In this document: positions 31,943 through 40,723 of the stretch, one piece after another
Numbering within the stretch: the stretch's first letter is position 1
Layout of the letters: every line of letters begins with the position of its first letter
Source of the DNA: Paenibacillus glycanilyticus
GTDB lineage: Bacteria > Bacillota > Bacilli > Paenibacillales > Paenibacillaceae
Length of the DNA stretch: 64,000 nucleotides
Direction of reading: 5' to 3'
Assembly (NCBI RefSeq): GCF_023715145.1
Contig: NZ_JAMBNP010000018.1
Location: 1 to 64,000 of the forward strand
Made by a program: the position numbers and the translations under genes
Notes under the pieces: generated by a model
Told to the model about the DNA's origin: nothing
The model's input: only the letters and a program-made list of their open reading frames with translations
Databases searched by the model: none

Positions 31943-33241
31943 ATGTCCAAAATTACTTTTCTAGGCGCGGGAAGCACGGTATTCGCAAAAAATGTACTGG
32001 GTGACGTAATGTCAACGGAGGCCCTGCAAGGCTTCGAACTTGCCTTATTTGATATTGATGCAGGCCGGCTGCGCGATTCCGAGCAGCTGCTGTTGAATAT
32101 GAAAGCATCCCTTGGAAGCAGCTGTGTCGTTAAAGCTTATTCCGATCGGAAAGAAGCGCTCCGCGGCGCTAAGTATGTTGTCAATGCGATTCAAGTCGGC
32201 GGCTATGATCCGTGTACGATTACGGACTTTGAGATTCCGAAAAAATACGGCCTTCGTCAGACCATTGCCGACACGGTTGGGATCGGCGGCATTTTCCGCA
32301 ACCTGCGTACAATCCCGGTTGTCCTGGATTTCGCTTCGGATATGCGGGAGGTTTGTCCGGATGCCTTGTTCATGAACTATACGAATCCAATGGCCGTTCT
32401 GACGAATGTTCTGTCTACGGCTGGCGGAGTAAGAACGGTTGGCTTGTGCCACAGCGTACAGGCTTGCGTGTCCGATCTGTTCAAAACCTTAGGAATGGAC
32501 GCTGCGGGCGTGGAATCCAAGATTGCGGGCATCAACCATATGGCCTGGCTGCTTGAAGTGAAAAAGGATGGCGTGGATCTGTATCCGGAGATCAAACGCC
32601 GCGCGGCGGAGAAGCAGAAGGAGAAGCATCATGACATGGTCCGCTTCGAAATGATGCTGAAGTTCGGCTATTATATTACGGAGTCGTCCGAGCATAATGC
32701 GGAATATCACCCGTACTTCATTAAGCGCAATTATCCGGAGCTGATCGAGCGCTTCAATATTCCGCTGGATGAGTATCCGCGCCGTTGTGTCGAGCAGATC
32801 AAAGGCTGGAACAATATGCGCGAATCCCTGCTTGCCAACAGCAATATCGAGCATAAACGCAGCCATGAATACGCTTCCCACATTATGGAGGCCATTGAGA
32901 CGGGTAATCCGTTCAAAATTGGCGGTAACGTCATGAATACGGGCCTGATTACCAACCTTCCGAAGGAAGCTTGCGTAGAGGTACCTTGTCTCGTAGACCG
33001 TTCCGGCATTAATCCGACGTATATCGGTGATTTGCCGCCGCAGCTGGCTGCGCTCAACCGCACGAATATTAATACGCAGCTTCTGACGATTGAAGCGGCT
33101 TTGACGCAGAAGAGAGAGCATATTTACCACGCGGCTATGCTGGATCCTCATACATCGGCTGAGCTGTCGTTGGATGATATTGTGGCTTTGTGCGATGATT
33201 TGATCGAGGCTCATGGTGATTGGTTGCCTCGCTACAAGTGA
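31943..33241 (+). CDS. melA: Alpha-galactosidase, glycoside hydrolase family 4
   Basis: A 432-residue GH4 enzyme, the same length as B. subtilis MelA and similar throughout. NAD-binding ITFLGAGSTVFAKNVLGD is at the N-terminus; metal and catalytic residues lie in YTNPM, GLCHSVQ and GINHMAW. GH4 enzymes need NAD+ and a divalent metal and hydrolyse melibiose-type sugars in the cytoplasm. The start at 31943 has GGAGG upstream. No transporter gene accompanies it. Confidence 0.94.
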   Translation: MSKITFLGAGSTVFAKNVLGDVMSTEALQGFELALFDIDAGRLRDSEQLLLNMKASLGSSCVVKAYSDRKEALRGAKYVVNAIQVGGYDPCTITDFEIPKKYGLRQTIADTVGIGGIFRNLRTIPVVLDFASDMREVCPDALFMNYTNPMAVLTNVLSTAGGVRTVGLCHSVQACVSDLFKTLGMDAAGVESKIAGINHMAWLLEVKKDGVDLYPEIKRRAAEKQKEKHHDMVRFEMMLKFGYYITESSEHNAEYHPYFIKRNYPELIERFNIPLDEYPRRCVEQIKGWNNMRESLLANSNIEHKRSHEYASHIMEAIETGNPFKIGGNVMNTGLITNLPKEACVEVPCLVDRSGINPTYIGDLPPQLAALNRTNINTQLLTIEAALTQKREHIYHAAMLDPHTSAELSLDDIVALCDDLIEAHGDWLPRYK

Positions 33242-33248
33242 TGCGAAT

Positions 33249-33404
33249 GATCGATGGTGGGCGGGTGCAGGAAATATACTTCCTTCCAGTTGCTGTTGTA
33301 CCCATGAAATTTGAATTAACTCGCTCGGGCGAGATTTCATGGGTACAAAGGCAAGCGCGTACGCTCTTCCAGTAAGTATATTTCCTTTACCCTATCCATC
33401 GATC
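33249..33404. repeat. Nested long inverted repeat, 156 bases
   Basis: Three concentric perfect arm pairs: GATCGATGG / CCATCGATC (33249-33257 with 33396-33404), AGGAAATATACTT / AAGTATATTTCCT (33269-33281 with 33374-33386), and TTGTACCCATGAAAT / ATTTCATGGGTACAA (33296-33310 with 33334-33348). It has no coding potential. It looks like a MITE-type or long-hairpin element just downstream of melA. Confidence 0.75.
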
Positions 33405-33414
33405 GCATCGCGAT

Positions 33415-33445
33415 CAAAAAAATCGCCCTAAGCCGGCGATTTTGT
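33415..33445. terminator. Bidirectional hairpin, AAAATCGCC / GGCGATTTT
   Basis: Stem with an A-run on the left and a T-run on the right, so it could stop transcription from both sides. Confidence 0.6.
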
Positions 33446-33455
33446 AACCGAAATC

Positions 33456-33487
33456 AGGCCGCCCATACTATTGGGCGGCCTATTTTT
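33456..33487 (+). terminator. Strong terminator downstream of melA
   Basis: AGGCCGCCC / GGGCGGCCT perfect nine-base stem followed by ATTTTTG. A further hairpin GCTGCCC/GGGCAGC lies at 33533-33553. Confidence 0.85.
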
Positions 33488-33589
33488 GTTTTTTAAAGGC
33501 GACTTAGGCCGCCTTGACCTCGAAACATATCAGCTGCCCGGTTCGGTGGGCAGCCTTATCGGCATATAACAGCAATTGATTGAGGGGAG

Positions 33590-33735
33590 GGATTGTATCT
33601 TTTGAGGAGCGCAGCAGCATATGCTTCCGGGGGAGCTTTCTTGCAGAGAGCTTGTAGCCTTTGCCGTCTAAAAGCCTCGTTTACGAGCTTGTTCAAGCTT
33701 TAAAACGGCAACAGCAACCGAAAGAGATACAATCC
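33590..33735. repeat. Second long inverted repeat, 146 bases
   Basis: Outer arms GGATTGTATCT / AGATACAATCC at 33590-33600 and 33725-33735; inner arms TTGCCGT / ACGGCAA near 33661 and 33703. It has no coding potential. Similar in size and layout to the element at 33249-33404 but not in sequence. Confidence 0.6.
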
Positions 33736-33782
33736 TGGACGGAGATCTCATATGCGTCAATCAGTACAATCCCACACTGAAA

Positions 33783-34406
33783 TCAATTGCGCCCCGCCCG
33801 GAAACGGAGAACGGTTTTTAGTTTTTCCGGCGGCGTTTTTCTCGCGTCGGAGATATAGATTTCTTTATGCAGCTTCGAGCTTCGTTTGAGCCCCTGTTCC
33901 TCGCAATATTGCTCCATCTTTGCAAAGCTTGCCGGTTCATCATCATACGGGCCGTGATGCATCATTTGAACGCATAGCCCTTCTTCCAGCTTTCCGAACG
34001 TTACCTTGCCCAGAAGCGGGTGCGGTTTTTTCTTGCTTACGGTCTCGATCACTTCTAAAGCGAGTGACTCTGTTACAAAATCAGGCTGCCTGATCATAAT
34101 GGTGTAAACGAGCTTGTCTTTATTGAGGACGGCGGCATGCCGGGCGTCCTCCTCTAAATCCCATATGCCCTCTAAGGGGAACACCGTATAGTCGAAATAT
34201 CCCTCCGGCGTTACTCCTTTTTTGGGCAGCATTTTTAAGGTGTAGGACAAAGAATATAATACGCCGATGGCATCTTCAAAATCCGAGTGATTGGGGTTGC
34301 CCTTCCCGTTTAACATAAAATAGCTCGCGGGAGGAACATCGATCACGGAAGGGACAGCTTTGGGCAGATACAGCGTTTTGTCGTTCTTCTTCCATTCGTA
34401 TTTCAT
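33783..34406 (-). CDS. GyrI-like small-molecule-binding domain protein
   Basis: A 207-residue protein of the GyrI-like (SHS2/AraC effector-binding) type: MKYEWKKNDKTLYLPKAVPSVIDVPPASYFMLNGKG at the start (shown in parts), VQMMHHGPYDDEPASF near residue 160, and KTVLRFR at the end. Such proteins bind or hydrolyse small toxic molecules; the ligand is unknown. The start at 34406 has AAGGAGG upstream. It follows the glycerate kinase gene by 25 bases on the same strand, so the two are probably cotranscribed. Confidence 0.8.
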   Translation of the reverse strand: MKYEWKKNDKTLYLPKAVPSVIDVPPASYFMLNGKGNPNHSDFEDAIGVLYSLSYTLKMLPKKGVTPEGYFDYTVFPLEGIWDLEEDARHAAVLNKDKLVYTIMIRQPDFVTESLALEVIETVSKKKPHPLLGKVTFGKLEEGLCVQMMHHGPYDDEPASFAKMEQYCEEQGLKRSSKLHKEIYISDARKTPPEKLKTVLRFRAGRN

Positions 34407-34431
34407 TTGGACCCCCTCCTTATTCATTAAA

Positions 34432-35568
34432 TTAATTGCCTTTGCGCCCCGCAATAAAGGTTCGAGTCACTTGTTCCGCGGTCAGCTCAAGCAGGGTGGA
34501 GGCGCGCTCTATCGCGTCCTGCAGCGTCATGGGCGTAGTTACGATACTATGGACGCTATGGATGCCCTCCGCGTATAGGACGTCAATGCCGGAGCCGACT
34601 GAACCGGCCAGCGCAATGACGGGTACACCATGCCGCTTGGCCAGCTGGGCGACGCCCATCGGTGCTTTGCCGGATGCGGTCTGGTGATCGATGCGGCCTT
34701 CGCCGGTGATAACGAGTTCAGTCCCGGCCAGATGGTCCTCCAGCCGGACATGCTCCAGGACAACGTCAATGCCGCGGCGCATGGAAGCGGGGAAGAAGGC
34801 CAGATAAGCCCCGCATAAGCCGCCAGCTGCTCCGGCGCCCGGGCGTTCGTGAATTCTGACGCCTGTTTTGGCTTCAATAAGATCTGCCCAAATGATCATA
34901 CCGTGCTCAAGCTGCTCGACCATTTCGGGAGTGGCGCCTTTTTGCGGGCTGAAGATCCGGGAAGCGCCTTGCTCGCCGATAAGCGGGTTTTGCACGTCTG
35001 TGGCAATAACGAAAGAGGATTCGGCAATACGCGGATCCCACAAGCTGTCGTCGATCGTAACAATCTCCGCCAGATTACCGCCGCCAGGAGGAATGGGGTT
35101 GCCTTCCCGGTCAAGCAGCCGCATTCCAAGCGCCTGCAGCATACCGGCTCCGCCGTCATTGGTGGAACTGCCGCCAACGGTGAGCAGAAACCGCCGGCAA
35201 CCGCGTTCAAGCGCATGACGGATGAGCTCGCCCGTTCCGTAGGTTGTCGTCCGTACAGGGTTACGTTCTTCCTCTGTCAGTAAGCAAAGGCCTGACGCTT
35301 CCGCCATTTCAATAATGGCAGTCTGGCCGAGAAGCCCGTAAGATGCATTCACGGGCTTCCCAAGCGGTCCGGTTACGCTAATGGTCACGCGCTCTCCGTC
35401 CGCTGCAGCGAGCAGGCTGTCGATCGTTCCTTCGCCGCCATCGGCGATTGGCAGCTTGATGACGGCGGCATCGGGCAGACATCTTCGGACTCCCTGTGCG
35501 ATGGCTTCCGCAGCCGCAGCAGCGGACAAGCTTCCTTTGAAGGAATCCGGGGCGATAACGATTTTCAT
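34432..35568 (-). CDS. glxK: Glycerate kinase
   Basis: A 378-residue GlxK/GarK-family glycerate kinase. Motifs: MKIVIAPDSFKGSLSA at the start, PIADGGEGTIDSLLAA, LTVGGSSTNDGGAGMLQALG and VITGEGRIDHQTASGKAP. It phosphorylates D-glycerate to a phosphoglycerate in the cytoplasm, feeding glycolysis. The start at 35568 is chosen because AGGAG lies nine bases upstream. The first gene of a likely two-gene minus-strand operon. Confidence 0.93.
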   Translation of the reverse strand: MKIVIAPDSFKGSLSAAAAAEAIAQGVRRCLPDAAVIKLPIADGGEGTIDSLLAAADGERVTISVTGPLGKPVNASYGLLGQTAIIEMAEASGLCLLTEEERNPVRTTTYGTGELIRHALERGCRRFLLTVGGSSTNDGGAGMLQALGMRLLDREGNPIPPGGGNLAEIVTIDDSLWDPRIAESSFVIATDVQNPLIGEQGASRIFSPQKGATPEMVEQLEHGMIIWADLIEAKTGVRIHERPGAGAAGGLCGAYLAFFPASMRRGIDVVLEHVRLEDHLAGTELVITGEGRIDHQTASGKAPMGVAQLAKRHGVPVIALAGSVGSGIDVLYAEGIHSVHSIVTTPMTLQDAIERASTLLELTAEQVTRTFIAGRKGN

Positions 35569-35721
35569 GAACAGCATCTCCTTCTCTGTTCCTTAGTTGC
35601 TATTATTATACCTAAATCTCCCGTCCCCGCCTTCATCAACCAGTGGTTATTATTAATCCGCATGCAAGAAATGGTATACTACGTGTAGAATCTGCCTGTG
35701 GCAGGGAGGAGTAATACGAAT

Positions 35722-37200
35722 ATGGCACAAACGATAACGGTAGTTGGCCTGGGATCCGGAGATCCCGATCAATTAACGCTTGGCGTATGGCGGCGGCTGC
35801 AGGCCGCTGAGGCGGTCTATGTCCGTACGGAGCAGCATCCGGTGATGTCGCTGCTGCGCGAGCATCATCTTGCTTACACGTCATTTGACAGCGTATATGA
35901 GCAGCATGACACCTTCCCGGAGGTTTATGATACAATAGCGGATACGCTTGTCCGCAAGGCGCGGGAAGCATCCGCGCCAATCCTGTATGCCGTGCCTGGG
36001 CATCCGATGGTGGCGGAGCGCACGGTGCAGCTGCTGCGCGAGCGCTGCTCGCAAGCCGGCATTCCGCTCGAGATTATTGGCGGCGAAAGCTTTCTGGATC
36101 AAGCGTTTATCCGTCTTGGCATCGATCCGATCGAAGGCTTTTCCCTGCTTGATGCTGCCGAGCTGAAGGCGGCTCATGTACAGCCGCGCGTACATACGAT
36201 TATTGGGCAGGTCTATGATGCTTACACGGCTTCGGATGTGAAGCTGGCGCTTATGGAGCGTTATCCCGATGATTATGAGGTCGTTGTCGGGCATGCGCTT
36301 GGCGTTACGGGCGAAGAGCAGATTCTAAAGGTTCCGCTGTATGAGCTGGACCGGACGCCGGGATTTGGCAATTTGTCGCTGATCTGGGTGCCGCGTACGG
36401 AAGAGGATGCCGTTCTTAACCGCACGTTTGACCGCCTGCATGAGATCGTTGCTATCCTGCGCAGCCCCGAGGGCTGTCCGTGGGACCGCGAGCAAACGCA
36501 TCAATCGATTCGCAAGAACTTCATCGAAGAGCTGTATGAAGCGCTTGAAGCGCTTGATAACGACGATCCTGACAACATGCGGGAGGAGTTCGGCGATGTG
36601 ATTCTGCAGGTTATGCTGCACAGCCAGATGGAAGAGGAGACAGGTGCTTTCTCCGTCTACGATGTCATCGAGAGCCTGAACGAGAAGCTGATCTTCCGCC
36701 ATCCCCATGTCTTTGGCGACCGCAGTGCCGGCAATGCGGCTGAGGCGCTTGGCAATTGGGAGCAGATGAAGGCCGAGGAGAAGAAGCGCAAAGGCGAAGC
36801 AGACGCCCGCAAATCGCAGCTGGACGGCATTCCGAAGGATCTGCCGGCACTTATGAAGGCCTACCAGCTTCAGAAGAAAGCAGCGAAGGTTGGCTTTGAT
36901 TGGGAGGAGCTTGGACCGGTTCTCAGCAAAATAGAAGAGGAGCTTCGCGAGCTTCAAGAGGCGATAGATTCGAAGGATTCGGATGAGCAAGCAGGTGAGC
37001 TGGGAGATTTGCTGTTTGCGGTCGTGAACGCTTCCCGCTTTATCCATGCGGATCCCGAGGAGGCACTCTCTCGCACGAACGCGAAATTTAAAAGCCGATT
37101 CTCTTATATTGAGGAGCAGCTTCGTATAAACGGCAAAACTTTTGACCAGACTGATTTAACAGAAATGGATCGTTGGTGGGAAGAAGCGAAGCGACAATAG
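35722..37200 (+). CDS. yabN: YabN: tetrapyrrole-methylase / MazG fusion
   Basis: A 492-residue fusion. The N-terminal half (about 1-225) is a SAM-dependent tetrapyrrole methylase fold (TVVGLGSGDPDQLTLG, YAVPGHPMVAERTVQLL). The C-terminal half is MazG, an all-alpha nucleotide pyrophosphohydrolase with its acidic metal-binding helices (EELYEALEALDND, REEFGDVILQVMLHSQ). It is the YabN arrangement of B. subtilis. The start at 35722 has GGGAGGAG upstream. MazG clears abnormal nucleoside triphosphates; the methylase target is unknown. Confidence 0.93.
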   Translation: MAQTITVVGLGSGDPDQLTLGVWRRLQAAEAVYVRTEQHPVMSLLREHHLAYTSFDSVYEQHDTFPEVYDTIADTLVRKAREASAPILYAVPGHPMVAERTVQLLRERCSQAGIPLEIIGGESFLDQAFIRLGIDPIEGFSLLDAAELKAAHVQPRVHTIIGQVYDAYTASDVKLALMERYPDDYEVVVGHALGVTGEEQILKVPLYELDRTPGFGNLSLIWVPRTEEDAVLNRTFDRLHEIVAILRSPEGCPWDREQTHQSIRKNFIEELYEALEALDNDDPDNMREEFGDVILQVMLHSQMEEETGAFSVYDVIESLNEKLIFRHPHVFGDRSAGNAAEALGNWEQMKAEEKKRKGEADARKSQLDGIPKDLPALMKAYQLQKKAAKVGFDWEELGPVLSKIEEELRELQEAIDSKDSDEQAGELGDLLFAVVNASRFIHADPEEALSRTNAKFKSRFSYIEEQLRINGKTFDQTDLTEMDRWWEEAKRQ

Positions 37201-37391
37201 AGCCGCCGATTCGCCACAAATCGCAACATTTCTGCATCTTTCGGTAAATTTTTTTACTCGTGCAGCAGGATTTTTTTACAGACAAGCAGAATAAGTATCA
37301 TCGTGTTTGTGTTTATGCTTAAAATTACCAAACAAACGGTCCGCAGTAGACCGAACAAAACAGGCGAATTGAATTTAGGAGGATATTAATA

Positions 37392-37664
37392 ATGAACAAA
37401 ACAGATCTGATCAACAACATTGCAACAAAAAGCGGCTTGACTAAACGTGACGTAGAAGCGGTATTGAACGGCTTCCTCGGCGAAGTTACTGACGCGCTTG
37501 CAGGCGGAGATAAAGTACAACTGATCGGCTTCGGTACTTTCGAAACTCGTAAACGTTCCGGCCGCGTTGGCCGCAACCCGCAAACGGGCAAAGAAATCTC
37601 CATCCCAGAATCCAAAGTTCCTGCATTCAAAGCAGGCAACAAACTGAAAGACGCTATCAAGTAA
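37392..37664 (+). CDS. hup: HU-family DNA-binding protein
   Basis: A 90-residue HU: MNKTDLINNIATKSGL at the start, GFGTFETRKRSGRVGRNPQT as the DNA-binding arm, and PAFKAGNKLKDAI at the end. It packs and bends DNA. It is placed directly before rqcP, three bases apart. A T-rich sequence with TTTACA/TATCAT lies upstream and may be its promoter. B. subtilis keeps its main HU gene elsewhere. Confidence 0.95.
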   Translation: MNKTDLINNIATKSGLTKRDVEAVLNGFLGEVTDALAGGDKVQLIGFGTFETRKRSGRVGRNPQTGKEISIPESKVPAFKAGNKLKDAIK

Positions 37665-37667
37665 TTC

Positions 37668-37946
37668 ATGCGTCTGGATAAATTCCTCAAAGTATCCCGG
37701 TTGATCAAGCGCCGTACGGTAGCGAAGGACGTGTCCGAGCAAGGACGCGTGTGGATCAACGGCCGTGAAGCGAAAGCTAGCAGCACGGTTAAAACAGGGG
37801 ATGAGCTTACGATCCAATACGGACAGAAGACGGTAACCGTTCGCGTCGAACGGATTGCGGAGACGACTCGTAAGGATGAAGCCGGTGAGCTTTACACTTT
37901 GATCAAGGAAGAACAACGCCCGCGCGAGGATAACCTCGGCTGGTAA
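37668..37946 (+). CDS. rqcP: RqcP (YabO), S4-domain ribosome quality control factor
   Basis: A 92-residue S4-domain protein (MRLDKFLKVSRLIKRRTVAK at the start). RqcP works with RqcH on stalled 50S subunits to add alanine tails. It starts three bases after hup stops and has no ribosome site of its own, so its translation is probably coupled to HU. The tail is charged and ends in Arg, Asp, Glu and a final GW. Confidence 0.92.
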   Translation: MRLDKFLKVSRLIKRRTVAKDVSEQGRVWINGREAKASSTVKTGDELTIQYGQKTVTVRVERIAETTRKDEAGELYTLIKEEQRPREDNLGW

Positions 37947-37951
37947 CCAAC

Positions 37952-37985
37952 AAGAGCTGTCACGTAAGCCGTGACAGCTCTTTTG
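37952..37985 (+). terminator. Terminator after rqcP
   Basis: AAGAGCTGTCAC / GTGACAGCTCTT perfect twelve-base stem and short T tail. In B. subtilis yabP follows; here transcription appears to end and two membrane protein genes intervene. Confidence 0.85.
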
Positions 37986-38012
37986 TGTGCTCAGATCAGG
38001 AGGAAAGCGGCT

Positions 38013-38759
38013 ATGATACCAGCCATGACGAATTTGCCCGAGATCCGTCCGTCGAAAGGCGGGGGGGTATTAGGGATGACTTTTTCTTTATTTATAAAAA
38101 ACGCCGGAGCGCTCCTTCTTCTAACAGCGATCACCTCGGTGCCCATTCAGCTTATAGCCTACTACAGCTTTTCGTATGTTCCCAGCTCCTCAGGCTACTC
38201 CGTCCGGGATATTCTTATTTCGATGCTATTCATCACTCTATTAACTCCTGTAGTCGTTCACTTTTTGATCGGACGCCTCCAAGGGAGCAAAGGCAGCATA
38301 ACCGATGCCTACCGCTGGGGACTGCGCAAATGGCCTCGAATGATCATGTACAGCTTTCTCCAAAGCGTTATTTTAACGGCAGGCTTTTTGTTGTTCATCA
38401 TTCCGGGCTTTTTCATGTACGTGCGGCTGCTGCTATTGCCTGTAGTCGTGTCTGTCGAGAATACGTCGGTAACCAATCCGCTGGAGAGCAGCCGGAATAT
38501 GGCCAAAGGGCAATTTTGGGCTTTTATCGGCTATAGTGTCGTCATACAGGGAGCTCTTTTTTTGATCACCTGGTCTGCAGGAAAGTTATTCATGGAAGCA
38601 GCCTATTCGAACGGGATTACCGTTGCACTCTATAATCTGTTTATAGACTGGATCTCCATACTGGGGACTATTCTGTCTCTAGTTCTCTATCTGAAGCTTA
38701 GAACGGAGCAACATGCGGCGACCGCAAAGGCGGCTGATGAAGCTGCTGCAACGGTATAA
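38013..38759 (+). CDS. Multi-pass membrane protein, GDPD-membrane-domain-like
   Basis: A 248-residue protein with about six hydrophobic segments. The N-terminal MTFSLFIKNAGALLLLTAIT and the helix-turn PLESSRNMAKGQFWAF are reminiscent of the glycerophosphodiesterase-type membrane domain and related YciC/DUF975 proteins. I cannot name a function. The start at 38013 has AGGAGG upstream. It is bounded by terminators on both sides, so it is a single-gene unit. Confidence 0.75.
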   Translation: MIPAMTNLPEIRPSKGGGVLGMTFSLFIKNAGALLLLTAITSVPIQLIAYYSFSYVPSSSGYSVRDILISMLFITLLTPVVVHFLIGRLQGSKGSITDAYRWGLRKWPRMIMYSFLQSVILTAGFLLFIIPGFFMYVRLLLLPVVVSVENTSVTNPLESSRNMAKGQFWAFIGYSVVIQGALFLITWSAGKLFMEAAYSNGITVALYNLFIDWISILGTILSLVLYLKLRTEQHAATAKAADEAAATV

Positions 38760-38768
38760 TTCCTAGAA

Positions 38769-38808
38769 GAAAAGGAGCATTTCTCTTAAAGAGGAATGCT
38801 CCTTTTCT
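38769..38808 (+). terminator. Terminator after the 38013 membrane gene
   Basis: AAAAGGAGCATTTCTC / GAGGAATGCTCCTTTT stem with one mismatch, followed by CTATTCT. Confidence 0.75.
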
Positions 38809-38828
38809 ATTCTAACAACAAATATATC

Positions 38829-38864
38829 AATGATATCATTAATTATTTATTGTAAAACAATAAA
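38829..38864. promoter_or_regulatory. Two palindromes upstream of the DUF817 gene
   Basis: AATGATATCATT (38829-38840) and TTTATTGT-aaa-ACAATAAA (38846-38864). Both are perfect and lie 50-80 bases before the start codon, so they may be operator sites. The regulator is unknown. Confidence 0.4.
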
Positions 38865-38910
38865 CACTGTGGTACCTTAATGGTGATTTTTCATTATGGA
38901 GGGGAGGGGC

Positions 38911-39732
38911 ATGCCAATGGAATTGCAGCCCTTATTGAATGCCGTATGGATCCGCCGCGTCGGGCAGCTCTTTAATTTTGGTTATCAGCAGGCGATGTCC
39001 TGTATTTTTCCGGTTATTATATTTGCTTCGCTCGCTTTAACGAAAGTTGTCTCGATTCCGTTCTTTCACCGTTATGATCTTCTTCTACTGATCTGCCTGA
39101 TTGCGCAAGTTGGCATGGTGGTATTCAAGCTGGAGACGATCGACGAATTGAAGGTTATCTGCATGTTCCATATCATCGGGCTGATGCTTGAGTTGTATAA
39201 GGTGCATATGGGGTCATGGTCTTATCCGGGGGAAGGCTGGTCGAAGCTGTTTGGCGTGCCGCTCTATAGCGGGTTTATGTATGCGAGCGTTGCGAGCTAT
39301 ATTTGCCAGGCATGGAGGAGGCTCTCTATTTCCGTGCACGGATGGCCGAGGCAGCGATATGCCGTTATGGTCTGTGCGGCCATTTATTTGAACTTTTTTA
39401 CCCATCATTATTTCTGGGATTTGCGGTGGGTGCTGACGGTTTTGCTTGTTGTCGTTTTTTATCGTACTTCCTTCACGTACAAAGTGGGGGGCAAGGAGTA
39501 CCGCATGCATGTGGTGCTGTCGTTTCTGCTCATCGGCTTCTTCATCTGGCTCGCGGAAAATATTTCGACGTTTATGGGGGCATGGGCTTATCCGAACCAA
39601 GAGCATACCTGGCATATTGTCCATCTGGGCAAGATCAGCTCCTGGTTCCTGCTTGTTGTCATCAGCGTCATTATCGTGGCGCAGCTGAAGCGCGTGAAGG
39701 GTGCCAGGGAAGGAGGCAATCCGGCTCTCTAG
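38911..39732 (+). CDS. DUF817 family membrane protein (YoaT-like)
   Basis: A 273-residue membrane protein with about eight predicted spans. The conserved blocks ELYKVHMGSWSYPGEGW, GVPLYSGFMYASVASYICQAW, FFTHHYFWDLRW and ENISTFMGAWAYPNQ mark it as DUF817, as in B. subtilis YoaT. The function is unknown. ATG at 38911 and 38917 both sit behind a GGAGGGGAGGGG stretch. It lies between the HU-rqcP unit and yabP, where B. subtilis has no such gene. Confidence 0.85.
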   Translation: MPMELQPLLNAVWIRRVGQLFNFGYQQAMSCIFPVIIFASLALTKVVSIPFFHRYDLLLLICLIAQVGMVVFKLETIDELKVICMFHIIGLMLELYKVHMGSWSYPGEGWSKLFGVPLYSGFMYASVASYICQAWRRLSISVHGWPRQRYAVMVCAAIYLNFFTHHYFWDLRWVLTVLLVVVFYRTSFTYKVGGKEYRMHVVLSFLLIGFFIWLAENISTFMGAWAYPNQEHTWHIVHLGKISSWFLLVVISVIIVAQLKRVKGAREGGNPAL

Positions 39733-39836
39733 CGGAAATATGAAAGAGTAGATTTGCCCCCGGCGGCTGTTCTAAAGTTCGTAGAGCCCCCATAAGCTAG
39801 TCTCAAGCTATGCTTTCGAAGTGGAGGGACGGGTCA

Positions 39837-40121
39837 ATGGTTGAACAAAGCAAAGGGCAGAAGCGGCAGGAAGTTAAGATGCTGAACCGCAAGCTGCTCG
39901 AAATTACCGGCGTTTTAAATGTGGAAAGTTTCGACAGCGAAGAGTTTCTGCTCGATACCGAACTTGGCTTCCTGATGATAAAAGGGCAAAACCTGCATAT
40001 TAAACATCTCAACCTCGAGCAGAATCTGGTTGCGATTGAGGGGCTTGTCCATTCGCTCGCCTATTTGGACGGCAATGCCTCTACCAAAACAAAGGGTTTA
40101 TTCGGGAAGCTGTTTAAGTGA
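39837..40121 (+). CDS. yabP: Sporulation protein YabP
   Basis: A 94-residue YabP-family protein (NRKLLEITGVLNVESFDSEEFLLDT, GFLMIKGQNLHIKHLNLEQ in parts). YabP and YabQ are mother-cell proteins involved in spore cortex formation. CATAAGCT at 39791 fits a sigma-E -10 (CATANNNT), but no clear -35 is seen. A TATGCTTTCGAA motif lies between it and the gene. The reading frame overlaps yabQ by four bases. Confidence 0.9.
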   Translation: MVEQSKGQKRQEVKMLNRKLLEITGVLNVESFDSEEFLLDTELGFLMIKGQNLHIKHLNLEQNLVAIEGLVHSLAYLDGNASTKTKGLFGKLFK

Positions 40122-40723
40122 CCTCCTTAAGCTTACAGTTTTTCACAATGGGGATGATGCTGCTGTCGGGCATCGGAATGGGCGTGATCTTCGACGGCTA
40201 TCGGGTGGTGTCGAACGAATTGCGCTTTCCGCGGTGGACGCTGCCGGTACTCGATATGGTGTACTGGCTGGCCGCATCACTCCTTGTGTTCCGGGTGCTG
40301 TACGCCAGCAACTACGGCGAGGTGCGGGCGTATGTCTTTCTTGGTTTGCTTATTGGCGTATTGAGCTATTACTGGCTGCTGAGCAAGCCGGTTATCGGTA
40401 TTGTGAAATGGCTCATTGAAGCGGTACGAGCCCTCATTCGGTTCACGCTCCGGACATTTGACCTGCTAATCGTGAAGCCGGTCATTCTGCTGTACCGGTT
40501 AATCCGCGTTCTTATCGGATTTGGGACTGCACTCACTGTATTCCTGTTAAAAATTGTGCTACAATTGGTTCGACCATTCTGGCTGCTGTTCAGATTTCTG
40601 CTTGGTCCGCTCATTCGTCCGCTGTGGCGATGGCTTGGACCGCGTCTTAACAGTCTGCAGCTTAAAGAAAAATGGGACAAGGTACGAGCTGGCGTGATTA
40701 AATTATGGAAACGCCTGTTTTAA
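40118..40723 (+). CDS. yabQ: Spore cortex protein YabQ
   Basis: A 201-residue membrane protein with four N-terminal hydrophobic segments (about 1-110) and a long amphipathic, Arg/Leu-rich C-terminal region (RFTLRTFDLLIVKPVILLYR). YabQ is a sigma-E membrane protein required for cortex assembly. The GTG start overlaps the yabP stop (GTGA), so translation is coupled. It is longer at the C-terminus than a minimal four-span protein, which is common in Paenibacillus-type YabQ (inference). Confidence 0.9.
   Translation: MTSLSLQFFTMGMMLLSGIGMGVIFDGYRVVSNELRFPRWTLPVLDMVYWLAASLLVFRVLYASNYGEVRAYVFLGLLIGVLSYYWLLSKPVIGIVKWLIEAVRALIRFTLRTFDLLIVKPVILLYRLIRVLIGFGTALTVFLLKIVLQLVRPFWLLFRFLLGPLIRPLWRWLGPRLNSLQLKEKWDKVRAGVIKLWKRLF

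Noticed and set aside
34436..35596. Plus-strand open frames across the glycerate kinase
   Set aside because: They are antisense to a gene with all glycerate kinase motifs and a good ribosome site.
38829..38864. Considered as Fur or Zur operators
   Set aside because: The palindromes do not match the known Fur-family consensus closely enough, and the DUF817 function gives no support.
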